Shown here piece after piece: positions 16,084-24,370 of a DNA stretch of 30,044 nucleotides. This DNA is from Deltaproteobacteria bacterium (GTDB lineage Bacteria > Desulfobacterota > Dissulfuribacteria > Dissulfuribacterales > UBA3076), in assembly GCA_027004315.1 (NCBI GenBank), contig JALTHV010000134.1, positions 1 to 30,044 on the forward strand, in the 5' to 3' direction. Under the pieces are notes generated by a model. It searched no databases and was not told the DNA's origin. It saw only the letters and a list, made by a program, of their open reading frames with translations. The translations under genes and the position numbers were made by a program. Each line of letters begins with the position of its first letter. Position 1 is the first letter of the stretch.

Positions 16084-19000
16084 ATGAGTAGCATACCTAA
16101 TCGTCCAATCTCTCAATCACCCGATTCCTCGAATCCAGAAGGATCTGTGCTGGTGGTTGGAGGCGGGATTGCCGGGGTTCAGGCGGCCCTTGATCTCGCT
16201 AACAGTGGTTTTTTTGTGTATCTGGTTGAGCGGACCTCGGCTATTGGTGGTTCTATGTCGCAGTTGGACAAGACCTATCCCACCAATGACTGCTCGGCCT
16301 GTATCCTCTCTCCCAAACTGGTAGAGTGTGGAAGACACCTCAATATAAAGATTCTTACTCTATCAGAGCTTCTGTCCCTGGAGGGTGAACCAGGGGCCTT
16401 TCGTGCATTGGTTCGGCAGAATCCCAGATATGTAGATCCGAATAAGTGTATTGCCTGTGGTCAATGTGCAGGAAAGTGCCCTAAAAAAGTACCGAATGAG
16501 TTTGACCTTGGTCTGAGTAAGAGAAAGGCGATCTATCTAAAATTTCCTCAGGCAGTTCCCCTTAAATATGCCATTGACCCCAGATACTGTATCAGGCTAA
16601 ACAAGCCTGGACGCTGTGGTCTTTGTGAAAAGATTTGTCCTGCCGGTGCGATTAATTTTAAAGATGTTGCCAAGGAAGAGGTACTCAACGTAGGGTCTGT
16701 AGTTCTGGCCCCTGGTTTTTCTCCTTTCGATCCATCAGACCTTGATTTTACTGGTTATGGTCGTTTGCCAAATGTAGTCACTTCCATGGAGTTTGAGAGG
16801 CTGCTCAGTCCTTCAGGCCCATGCCAGGGGCACTTGAAACGGCCCTCTGATCAAAAGGTACCAAAGAGGATTGCCTGGTTACAGTGCGTGGGTTCGCGGG
16901 ATATAAACCGTTCAGGCCATGCCTATTGTTCCTCAGTATGCTGTATGTATGCCATAAAAGAGGCAGTTATAGCAAAGGAAGATGCCCACGGTGATCTGTC
17001 TGCCAGTATCTTCTTCATAGATATGCGGACACCTGGGAAGGAATTTGAGGCCTATTACAACAGGGCCATAGAAAAGGGAATTTCATTCCATCGGGCAAGA
17101 GTACATACCGTTTTACCTTCTCAGGAAGACAATAATGTCCTGATAAGATATGCGGATGAACATGGGGTCATGAGGGAAGAGGAATTTGATTTGATGGTCC
17201 TGTCTGTTGGTCTTGAGTTGAGCAAAGAGGCGATAGAACTGGCAGATAGGCTAGGGGTCAAATTAGATCCTTATAAATTTATTGATACAGATGTCTTTAG
17301 GCCGGTAGTTACTAATAGACCAGGGGTCTATGTCTGTGGAGCGGCCTCAGGGCCCAAAGATATACCCCGGTCTGTCACAGATGCGAGTGCAGCGGCCCTT
17401 GAGGCGGAACGCATACTCAGTCCTTCTCGTTGGACCAAGACCAAAAAGAAGGTCTTTCCTCCTGAGAGGGATGTCCATGCAGAGTCCCCCAGGGTCGGGG
17501 TATTTGTCTGCCACTGTGGGACTAATATAGCCAGTGTGGTAGATGTGGAGGCAGTGAGGGATTACGCGCGTGGCCTGCCAGGAGTAGCGCTTTCCCAGGA
17601 CAATCTCTTTACCTGTTCCCAGGATACCATTAATCATATGGCCGAGACGATCCGTAAGGAGCATCTGAATAGGGTAGTAGTGGCCTCTTGCACCCCGCGT
17701 ACCCATGAGCCTCTCTTTCAGGAGACCTTGAGAGATGCAGGGATAAACAAATTCCTCTTTGAGATGGCCAATATCCGTGACCAGGATTCATGGGTTCACC
17801 AAAACGAGCCGGAGGCAGCTACTGAAAAGGCCAAAGACCTGATCCGGATGGCAGTAGCCAAGGTCAAACTACATGAACCTCTGCCCTATAATTCAGTCCC
17901 TGTGACCAAATCTGCCCTTGTAGTAGGAGGTGGTGTTGCGGGTATGAACGCGGCCCTCTCGCTGGCAGATCAAGGTTTTCCAGTTACTTTAGTAGAGAAG
18001 AAATCGATACTGGGTGGCCATGCCAGGAAGTTTTACCGTACATGGCAGGGTAGTATTGTTCAGCCCTATTTAAAAAAGATCATCGATCAGGTAGAATCGC
18101 ATCCAAAGATAGATCTCCGTCTGGAGACAACGGTCAGCAGTGTGGAGGGTTCAGTCGGACAGTTTCGTACCGGGCTCTCTGATGGGAGCACGGTCGAACA
18201 CGGAGTTGCTATCTTGACCGTAGGCGCTGAGTCCTACAAACCGATGGGGAAATGGCTATATGGAGAGAATCCGAATGTGCACATTCTCCTTGAGCTGGAT
18301 CAGATCTTTATAAAGGATCCAGAGAGCCTTAAGGGACTTTCTCAGGCGGTGTTTATCCACTGTGCAGGCTCCCGTGTACCTGAGAGACCTTTCTGCAGTG
18401 GGATATGTTGTACTCATGCCATAACCCAGGCCCTTGAACTCAAGAAACTCAACCCTGATATGGATATCTTCATGCTCTATAGAGACATTAGGACATATGG
18501 ACAACGTGAGAGGCTATATCAGGAGGCCAGGTCTAAGGGGATCATATTTATCAGGTATGATCTCGATCACCTCCCTGACGTGAGGCAAGAGGGCAAGGAT
18601 ATAGTAGTGGAGGCTGAAGACCTGATTCTAGAGAGAAAGTTGATATTACATCCCGGGCTTTTGGTATTGGCTACGGGTGTCAGGCCCAGGGACGATATGG
18701 GCGAATTGTCGAAGCTCTTCAAGTGCTCAGTAAGCTCTGACGGATTTTTCCTTGAGGCCCATATGAAGCTGCGTCCTGTTGATTTTGCGACAGATGGGGT
18801 CTATCTGGCTGGTCTGTGTCACTATCCAAAGTCCATGGATGAGTCTATTGCTCAGGCACAGGCAGCAGCAGCCAGGGCAGCTATTGTCCTCTCTCAGGAT
18901 GCCGTCCCGGCAGAGAGCATCACTGCTATTGTAGACCAAAGAAAGTGTACTGGATGTGGTGTATGTACACATGTCTGTGCCTATCATGCTATCAGTATCG

Positions 19001-19158
19001 ATCCTGCTGTGGGGAAGGCATCAGTAAATACAGGACTCTGCAAGGGTTGCGGTGCCTGTGTGGCTGGATGCCGTTCGGATGCCGTTACTCTCAAGAATAT
19101 TGGTAACAGACAGATTTTGGCAGCAGTAGAAGCCGCTATGGATACCATGGATATTTAG
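16084..19158 (+). CDS. hdrA: Double-module HdrA-like flavin/iron-sulfur protein
   Basis: Predicted bifurcating flavin subunit of a cytoplasmic heterodisulfide-reductase-like complex. At 1024 aa it is much longer than a usual HdrA (about 650 aa) because two HdrA flavin modules are joined. The first module has FAD motif GGGIAG at 26-31, the TNDCSACILSPKLVE signature, and an inserted ferredoxin with cysteines 122/125/128/132 and 169/178/181/185. The second has the HdrA N-terminal VCHCG motif (C476, C478), FAD motif GGGVAG at 615-620 and a C-terminal 2x[4Fe-4S] domain (C955/958/961/965 and C986/989/992/996). The VCHCG domain is missing before the first module, and the inserted ferredoxin is missing from the second. 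It leads the operon with flxD-, C-, B- and A-like genes. The bifurcation role and partners are inferred from homologues. Confidence 0.9.
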   Translation: MSSIPNRPISQSPDSSNPEGSVLVVGGGIAGVQAALDLANSGFFVYLVERTSAIGGSMSQLDKTYPTNDCSACILSPKLVECGRHLNIKILTLSELLSLEGEPGAFRALVRQNPRYVDPNKCIACGQCAGKCPKKVPNEFDLGLSKRKAIYLKFPQAVPLKYAIDPRYCIRLNKPGRCGLCEKICPAGAINFKDVAKEEVLNVGSVVLAPGFSPFDPSDLDFTGYGRLPNVVTSMEFERLLSPSGPCQGHLKRPSDQKVPKRIAWLQCVGSRDINRSGHAYCSSVCCMYAIKEAVIAKEDAHGDLSASIFFIDMRTPGKEFEAYYNRAIEKGISFHRARVHTVLPSQEDNNVLIRYADEHGVMREEEFDLMVLSVGLELSKEAIELADRLGVKLDPYKFIDTDVFRPVVTNRPGVYVCGAASGPKDIPRSVTDASAAALEAERILSPSRWTKTKKKVFPPERDVHAESPRVGVFVCHCGTNIASVVDVEAVRDYARGLPGVALSQDNLFTCSQDTINHMAETIRKEHLNRVVVASCTPRTHEPLFQETLRDAGINKFLFEMANIRDQDSWVHQNEPEAATEKAKDLIRMAVAKVKLHEPLPYNSVPVTKSALVVGGGVAGMNAALSLADQGFPVTLVEKKSILGGHARKFYRTWQGSIVQPYLKKIIDQVESHPKIDLRLETTVSSVEGSVGQFRTGLSDGSTVEHGVAILTVGAESYKPMGKWLYGENPNVHILLELDQIFIKDPESLKGLSQAVFIHCAGSRVPERPFCSGICCTHAITQALELKKLNPDMDIFMLYRDIRTYGQRERLYQEARSKGIIFIRYDLDHLPDVRQEGKDIVVEAEDLILERKLILHPGLLVLATGVRPRDDMGELSKLFKCSVSSDGFFLEAHMKLRPVDFATDGVYLAGLCHYPKSMDESIAQAQAAAARAAIVLSQDAVPAESITAIVDQRKCTGCGVCTHVCAYHAISIDPAVGKASVNTGLCKGCGACVAGCRSDAVTLKNIGNRQILAAVEAAMDTMDI

Positions 19159-19175
19159 TTAGGGATTGATATATT

Positions 19176-19616
19176 ATGGATAAGACCTCTGTCCAAAAGA
19201 AAGAGTGGGAGCCAAAGATCATAGCCTTTTTGTGTAACTGGTGTAGCTATGCAGGGGCGGATCTGGCAGGTGTGAGTCGTTTTCAGTATCCTCCAAATAT
19301 AAGGGTCGTCAGGGTACCCTGTTCAGGCAGGATGAGTCCCAACATACTTCTTGACGCCTTAAAGGCCGGTGCAGATGGGGTACTTGTATCTGGTTGTCAT
19401 CCAGGAGATTGCCATTACATCAGTGGGAATCTCTTTGCCAGGAGACGTTTTGCAATATTTAAGAGCCTCATCGAATTTTTGGGAATAGAGCCAGGGAGGC
19501 TGAATTTTTCTTGGATCTCCGCTGCTGAGGGTGAGCAGTTTGCAAAGGTGGTAAAGGAGGTAACAGAGCGTGTGAGGGCCCTGGGGCCGGCAAGGCGCCT
19601 AGTCAAGGAGATATAG
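19176..19616 (+). CDS. mvhD: MvhD/FlxD-like [2Fe-2S] electron-transfer subunit
   Basis: A 146-aa protein of the MvhD family, which carries electrons from a hydrogenase or NADH-oxidising module into HdrA. Cysteines C20, C23, C49, C74 and C79 lie in the family motifs FLCNWCSYAGADLAG, VPCSGRM and SGCHPGDCHY. The gene starts 17 bp after hdrA. In methanogens the partner is the [NiFe] hydrogenase Mvh; in sulfate reducers and fermenters the FlxABCD proteins take that place. With FlxA-like NAD-binding protein downstream, the FlxD role (NADH-linked) is the better reading here. The family is certain; the electron donor is inferred. Confidence 0.92.
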   Translation: MDKTSVQKKEWEPKIIAFLCNWCSYAGADLAGVSRFQYPPNIRVVRVPCSGRMSPNILLDALKAGADGVLVSGCHPGDCHYISGNLFARRRFAIFKSLIEFLGIEPGRLNFSWISAAEGEQFAKVVKEVTERVRALGPARRLVKEI

Positions 19617-19725
19617 ACCTTGTTGGTTACAGACCTATTATAGATAATATAACTAGAGTTTTGTGCATGGGCATGAGTTTTTTGTCATGAATGCTGACAC
19701 AATTATGAGAAGGTCTATTTGAGCT

Positions 19726-20790
19726 ATGTCGACCACAAATAGTACAATTACAGAAGATATAAGGGCAAAGGCTAAGCAACTCCTTTCTTCAGGGGAGGTG
19801 GCGGCCTTTTTGGGCTTTACTACTGGTACCTTGCCCATGACCATGAGGCCATTTGTGGCAAGAAGGCCAGAGGATGCAGAGAGGCTGGTATGGAATAGCT
19901 TTTGTGTGATGAATCTGGCCAACTATCTGCCAGATCTACTCAAGAGCGTTGAGCCTCCGAGGGGTCCTAAGGATCCGCCTCCCGAAGGTCCCTTGCCCAA
20001 AGTCGGTGTGCTGGCAACCGGATGCTGGTCCCGAAATATAGTGGTCCAGATCCAGGAGAATCAGGTACAGAGAGATCGCTTGGTTATCCTTGGGATCGGG
20101 AGCCGGGGCATGGTGGATAGAAAAAAGGTCCTGGCCCAGGTGGATGGCAGAGAGGTCTGGACATCAGAAGAAGGTGAGCACTCTCTTGTAATAGAAGGCC
20201 CTGGTTTTAAAAAAGAGATACAGCGCTGGGATGTGGTCAGAGATAACTGTCAGACATGTATTCATCCCAATCCGGTAATTTATGACTATCAGGTAGGGCA
20301 GCCAGTTTCACCTAGGGAAGTTAAGGATCGCTTCAGGCAGGTTAATGAGATAGAGGCCATGTCCTCAGAGGAACGTTGGTCATGGTTCCAGGAAGAGATC
20401 TCTAGTTGTATCAGGTGCTATGCCTGTAGAAATGCCTGTCCTCTGTGCTATTGTCCTACCTGTTTTGTAGATGATTCAAGACCTCAATGGGTTGGCAAGA
20501 GTATAGATCTGGCAGACACATCTATCTTTCATATCCTGAGGGCCTACCACTGTGCTGGTCGTTGTACTGATTGTGGGGCCTGTGAGAGTGCCTGTCCTAT
20601 GGGTATCCATATGCGTCTCTTTACCAAAAAGTTGGAAAAAGATGTCCTTGAGCTTTATGGGACCGAGGCCGGAATGGATCCTGATGTACCATTGCCTCTA
20701 ACTACCTATAAAGAGGATGACCCGCAGAATTTTTTGATTACAGAGGCTGTGGGGCAGACTAGTGAGGCAGGGGAGGGAGTGAAGCCGTGA
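19726..20790 (+). CDS. FlxC-like iron-sulfur protein (two [4Fe-4S] motif groups)
   Basis: A 354-aa soluble protein. The N-terminal half (about 1-200) includes VGVLATGCWSRN and the motif DNCQTCIHPNP near 184, which recur in proteins of this locus type. The C-terminal half has ferredoxin-like cysteines C228/231/234/238 with further C241/243/246, then C276/280/283/286/290. By position between mvhD/flxD and an HydB-like gene it corresponds to FlxC, relaying electrons between the NADH-oxidising subunit and HdrA. A 109-bp gap separates it from mvhD, with a weak promoter-like pair TTGTTG and GATAAT (19621-19649), so it may also have its own transcript. The stop overlaps the next ATG as ATGA-type coupling (20787-20790). 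The precise function is not known from sequence alone. Confidence 0.72.
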   Translation: MSTTNSTITEDIRAKAKQLLSSGEVAAFLGFTTGTLPMTMRPFVARRPEDAERLVWNSFCVMNLANYLPDLLKSVEPPRGPKDPPPEGPLPKVGVLATGCWSRNIVVQIQENQVQRDRLVILGIGSRGMVDRKKVLAQVDGREVWTSEEGEHSLVIEGPGFKKEIQRWDVVRDNCQTCIHPNPVIYDYQVGQPVSPREVKDRFRQVNEIEAMSSEERWSWFQEEISSCIRCYACRNACPLCYCPTCFVDDSRPQWVGKSIDLADTSIFHILRAYHCAGRCTDCGACESACPMGIHMRLFTKKLEKDVLELYGTEAGMDPDVPLPLTTYKEDDPQNFLITEAVGQTSEAGEGVKP

Positions 20791-21860
20791 AAGTACTCAG
20801 ACTCGACAAGGCAGATCTGGAGAGGTGGTTTGTCAATTGGGCAAAGACCAGAGAGGTCTATGGTCCTTTGAGGCAGTCGTCCAGTGACTCCAAATCTATA
20901 TCTGTCAACAAATCTTATACTGATTGGGCTATCTTGAAAGATGGCAAGTTTCCTGAGTTGGGTACAGGGCTCCCTAAGAGTCCTATAAAAAAATTCTTTT
21001 TCCCCCAACCTGAGACGCTGTTTACGTGTTCTAAAAGAAAAGGTGATCCAGATGCCTTTGTGTTTAAAGAGCCTGAAAATAGAGATAATGCCAGGAAGGT
21101 CCTGGTAGGAGTCAGGCCCTGTGATGCGAGGAGTGTAGAACTTAATAACCTCCCATTTGAAAAGGATCCCTATTTTCAGGCCAATCGGGCAAAGACTGCC
21201 ATAGTAGGTTTTACATGTAGAGATAGATGTCAGACCTGTTTCTGTAAAGAGGTTGGAGGTTCGCCCGTTGGTACAGAGGGCATGGATATTGCTGTTACCC
21301 AACTGGATGATTTTTATATGGCAGAGGTCATTACCGAGAAGGGTGAAGAACTGGTACAAGAGGGAGGGGGTGCATCCGAGGCCTCTGGAGAAGAAATTTC
21401 TAGGCTCAAGGAGTCCAAGGCGCAGGTGGAATCTTTATTTTCCTCGATGTCTGATCCTGCCCAGGCCTTAGAGGCCATGAAGGCCAAGGATCTCTTTGCC
21501 TTATATAATGCACCGTTCTGGTCCCAGTTGGCCGATTCCTGTATCAACTGTGGTATCTGTACCTTTTTGTGTCCTACCTGTTACTGTTTTGATATTCAGG
21601 ACGAGGTGGTAAAAGGTACTATTCGCAGGATAAGGTACTATGATTCCTGTATGTTTCCTCTGTTTACTCTCCAGGCCTCAGGGCACAATCCCAGGGGGCA
21701 AAAGGTTCAAAGGGTGAGAAATCGTTTTATGCATAAATTTAAGTATTTTCCCGACCGTTTCGGGCCATTTTCCTGTGTTGGCTGTGGAAGATGTATCCGT
21801 GAGTGTCCTGTAAATATTGACATTCGGGAGGTACTCAAAGACCTTCTGGCTGTGGAGTGA
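20787..21860 (+). CDS. FlxB/HydB-like iron-sulfur protein
   Basis: A 357-aa protein related to the beta subunits of sulfhydrogenase and anaerobic sulfite reductase subunit A. Shared features are VRPCDARSVE near 111-120, FTCRDRCQTCFC near 143, and a C-terminal pair of ferredoxin motifs (C252/255/258/262 with C265/267, and C330/333/336/340). In FlxABCD complexes this subunit sits between the FAD/NAD-binding FlxA and the remaining Fe-S chain. It overlaps the flxC-like gene by 4 bp, and its stop is 4 bp before the flxA-like ATG, so translation of the three is surely coupled. Intact, no missing cysteine groups noticed. Confidence 0.78.
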   Translation: MKVLRLDKADLERWFVNWAKTREVYGPLRQSSSDSKSISVNKSYTDWAILKDGKFPELGTGLPKSPIKKFFFPQPETLFTCSKRKGDPDAFVFKEPENRDNARKVLVGVRPCDARSVELNNLPFEKDPYFQANRAKTAIVGFTCRDRCQTCFCKEVGGSPVGTEGMDIAVTQLDDFYMAEVITEKGEELVQEGGGASEASGEEISRLKESKAQVESLFSSMSDPAQALEAMKAKDLFALYNAPFWSQLADSCINCGICTFLCPTCYCFDIQDEVVKGTIRRIRYYDSCMFPLFTLQASGHNPRGQKVQRVRNRFMHKFKYFPDRFGPFSCVGCGRCIRECPVNIDIREVLKDLLAVE

Positions 21861-21864
21861 AGTC

Positions 21865-22713
21865 ATGACTACTTTATTACCTAATCCATATATTCCTTAT
21901 CCAGCCCGTATTGACGATATCGTAGTCGAGACAGAGGACGGGAATCTCAAGACCTTTCGTCTGGTCCTGGAGGACGAAGGAGACAGGGCCCGTTGGAGCC
22001 ATGTCCCCGGTCAGTTTGCAATGTTATCTCTTGCAGGTGTAGGTGAGATCCCTATAGGCATAGCTTCATCCCCTACAGAAGAGGGTTTCCTGTTATTCAC
22101 TGTCTTTAGGGCTGGCGTTGTCACAACTGCCCTCCACCAGATGGATATAGGTGAAAGGGTAGGTGTGCGTGGTCCACTAGGGAATGGTTTTCCTGTTGAT
22201 AACGATCTTAAGGGAAAGAACATAGTCATAATAGCAGGGGGATTTGCCTTTACTACCCTCAGGGCTACGCTCCTATATATGTTGGCCAACCGTGGTGATT
22301 ATGGCAAGATTACCGTGATCTACGGGGCCAGGACGCCAGGGCTGCTACTCTATAGAGATGAGCTGAAGGCCTGGGCAGAGCGTGATGACCTTGATACCTA
22401 TATTACAATAGACCGTGAGGCCCCTGGCTGGGACGGGCTTGTAGGCTTTGTCCCTACTGTGGCAGGACAGGTAGCACCTTCTCCAGAGAATGCGGCAGCC
22501 CTTATCTGTGGACCTCCCATTATGATAAAGTTCACTATGCCTCCTCTTGAGAAGATAGGCTGGACTGACGATCAGGTATATTTATCCCTGGAGAACCGTA
22601 TGAAGTGTGGTCAGGGTGTCTGTGGGCATTGTAACGTTGGGCCTGTCTATGTCTGTAAGGATGGGCCTGTCTTTACCAGAGCACAGTTACAGGGCCTGCC
22701 AACAGAGTTCTAG
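21865..22713 (+). CDS. FlxA-like FAD/NAD(P)-binding oxidoreductase subunit
   Basis: A 282-aa ferredoxin-NADP reductase-fold protein that probably oxidises NADH (or reduces NAD+) for the HdrA complex. The FAD-binding barrel is residues about 5-105, with PGQFAMLSL and GIASSP; the nucleotide domain follows (IIAGGFAFTTLR, YGARTPGLLLY, ALICGPPIMIKF). The C-terminal [2Fe-2S]-type cysteines are C248, C253, C256 and C264, as in dihydroorotate dehydrogenase electron-transfer and sulfhydrogenase gamma subunits. I chose ATG 21865 rather than 21817 because it starts just after the previous stop, follows GTGGAGTGAAG, and gives the usual N-terminus; the longer frame would overlap the flxB-like gene by 44 bp. 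It is the last gene of the operon. Confidence 0.85.
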   Translation: MTTLLPNPYIPYPARIDDIVVETEDGNLKTFRLVLEDEGDRARWSHVPGQFAMLSLAGVGEIPIGIASSPTEEGFLLFTVFRAGVVTTALHQMDIGERVGVRGPLGNGFPVDNDLKGKNIVIIAGGFAFTTLRATLLYMLANRGDYGKITVIYGARTPGLLLYRDELKAWAERDDLDTYITIDREAPGWDGLVGFVPTVAGQVAPSPENAAALICGPPIMIKFTMPPLEKIGWTDDQVYLSLENRMKCGQGVCGHCNVGPVYVCKDGPVFTRAQLQGLPTEF

Positions 22714-22779
22714 TGTCCCGTCAAGCCTGAACTTGCTGCATCTTGCTTGCCCTTTTGCCTGTTTTCTGTGTTGCGGCAG

Positions 22780-22869
22780 GCCTTACAGTAACCGTTCACA
22801 TTCCCTCGGCCAGAGGTGGCCTTTTTCAAGGTTGTCTCTGGCCGGAGACATGAATAGTTGTGCCTTAAA
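22780..22869. repeat. Short type B element with 7/8 target duplication
   Basis: The element is 22788-22861 (74 bp): it begins GTAACCGTTCACATTCCC, has a short CGGCCAGAG / CTCTGGCCG stem, and ends ACATGAATAGTTGT, where TTAC has decayed to TTGT. The flanks are GCCTTACA and GCCTTAAA. It lies in the 248-bp gap between the convergent flxA-like gene and carD. The rest of that gap shows only a weak hairpin around CCCGTTATGCGTAGCTTAACG (22873-22893). Confidence 0.8.
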
Positions 22870-22961
22870 TAGCCCGTTATGCGTAGCTTAACGCGCCTTG
22901 AAACCAAACAAAATTACTGTGCAAAAGGATAGATTGAAGGCTGTATCTTTTGGAAGTATCT

Positions 22962-23477
22962 TTAGTTTTTTACTTCGTCTGGCGGGTCCTCAGTATTGGC
23001 ATTGAACATAGATTCGATTCCTGCAGCAATTTCTTCTTCTTTTTTGCCTTTGGCTATGGAGAGTTCTTTTACCAGGAGGGTCTTGGCGGTATCCAACATC
23101 TTTCTCTCTCCGAAGGAAAGGGGTTTGTCCATCTGTAGGATATAGAGATCTCTCAAGACTGCTGCCAAGTCAAAGATGGAACCTGTCTTAATCTTATCCA
23201 TATATTCCCGATAACGACGATTCCAGGTCTGAGGGGTAAATTCCACGTCCTTTTCTTCTAGGATAGCATAGACCTCTTCAATATCATTTCCTGAGATGAC
23301 ATCCCTGAGCCCGACTTGCTTGGCATTTTCTTTAGGGATCATGATCTTCATATCGTTATCGAGTATACGCATCACATAGAAAGTATGTTCTGTCCCTAAT
23401 ATTGATTTTTGCTCTATAGCCTCGATCAATCCCACCCCATGCGCAGGGTATACTGCCAAATCTCCAACATTAAACAT
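22962..23477 (-). CDS. carD: CarD family transcriptional regulator
   Basis: A 171-aa protein. The N-terminal RNAP-interaction domain (about 1-60, FNVGDLAVYPAHGVGLIEAIE) is Tudor-like and shared with Mfd; the helical C-terminal DNA-binding domain follows (RDLYILQMDKPLSFGERKML, about 110-140). CarD/CdnL proteins bind the RNA polymerase beta subunit and stabilise open promoter complexes, chiefly at rRNA promoters (family knowledge). An acidic tail ends the protein. It is the last of the leftward group mfd-surA-rodZ-recO-carD but is 82 bp from recO, so it may have its own promoter. Confident family call. Confidence 0.93.
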   Translation of the reverse strand: MFNVGDLAVYPAHGVGLIEAIEQKSILGTEHTFYVMRILDNDMKIMIPKENAKQVGLRDVISGNDIEEVYAILEEKDVEFTPQTWNRRYREYMDKIKTGSIFDLAAVLRDLYILQMDKPLSFGERKMLDTAKTLLVKELSIAKGKKEEEIAAGIESMFNANTEDPPDEVKN

Positions 23478-23548
23478 ACTGATTTACCTCTAGTATAGTC
23501 AAAAACAACCTCCCAAGACTTAAGGATATAATCTACGAGACCTAATAT

Positions 23549-23578
23549 AACATATTCCCCTATTTTTTGGAATATGTT
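23549..23578 (-). terminator. Possible hairpin at the end of recO
   Basis: AACATATTCC and GGAATATGTT form a perfect 10-bp stem around a 10-nt loop. It overlaps the last codons and stop of recO. On the minus strand it is followed by ATATTAGG rather than a clean T run, so it is a weak terminator or an mRNA 3' stabiliser ahead of carD. Confidence 0.35.
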
Positions 23579-24333
23579 TTGCTTGTAATTGTATCTACGA
23601 CTTTATAGGAGGCGGGTACCCGCTGCAGGTAATGGCAGTGAAGGTCATGGATAAAAGACCAGGCCTCTTCGAATGCAGCGTCTGTTATTGAGAGTCTATG
23701 GAGGTTATTAAATTTTCTATTTTGTATGTATTTTAATGACTTGAGTGCCCCCAAGGTTATTCTGTGGGCATCTTCCCCTTTTTTTTGGCATTTTTTACAG
23801 ATAAATCCCCCTGCATGGATTTTAAAGGCCACATGGTCATCCTTTGGAGGCCTTTTGCAGCGGAGGCACGAATCCAGATTCGGGGCATAGCCTACCAGAG
23901 AGAGAAGCAGAGTCTCGAAAAAGAGCGTGGCCTTTCTGGCCGGGAGGCCTTCCTTAAGGGACCTGAAGTAGGATCGCAGCAGCTCAAAGAGGTCTCTTTG
24001 GGGATCGCCTTCCCTTGTCCAGAGATCTACCAGTTCGCAGCACAGGCTGGCCATGATATAGTAATCGATCTTGCCCCTTAGAGAAGAAAAACTGTCCAGT
24101 GTCTCAGCAGAATCGATTCTACTGAGACCCGTGGTGCGAGGTAAGGCCAGAGACAGATTGAGTAATGTAAAGGGCTCCAGTGCATTTACAAAGCGGTGTT
24201 TGCTCTTTTTTGCCCCCTTGGCAATACCCCGGGTTTTCCCTCTATCCATTGTATAGAACGTGATGAGCCTGTCGGATTCTCCCAGGTCACGGCCTGCAAT
24301 TACAAACGCGGGGCTTTTGAAGATTTCAGGCAT
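23560..24333 (-). CDS. recO: DNA repair protein RecO
   Basis: Recombination mediator of the RecFOR pathway: it helps load RecA on SSB-coated gaps. It is 257 aa. The N-terminal OB fold is about 5-80 (SPAFVIAGRDLGESDRLITF, typical RecO opening), a helical middle part follows, and the zinc-binding region has CLRCKRPP and GGFICKKC around 148-172. It follows the rodZ-like gene by 37 bp in the leftward group. Nothing is truncated; the final residues lie in a hairpin that may end the transcript. Confidence 0.93.
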   Translation of the reverse strand: MPEIFKSPAFVIAGRDLGESDRLITFYTMDRGKTRGIAKGAKKSKHRFVNALEPFTLLNLSLALPRTTGLSRIDSAETLDSFSSLRGKIDYYIMASLCCELVDLWTREGDPQRDLFELLRSYFRSLKEGLPARKATLFFETLLLSLVGYAPNLDSCLRCKRPPKDDHVAFKIHAGGFICKKCQKKGEDAHRITLGALKSLKYIQNRKFNNLHRLSITDAAFEEAWSFIHDLHCHYLQRVPASYKVVDTITSKTYSKK

Positions 24334-24370
24334 GATGGTGCTGCAACTATGGTATTTCTTTAATTATTTC

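Noticed and set aside
22873..22893. CGTTATGC...GCTTAACG resembles an integron attC core pair.
   Set aside because: One core site breaks the GTTRRRY rule, there is no integrase or cassette array, and the region is a normal intergenic gap beside a MITE.
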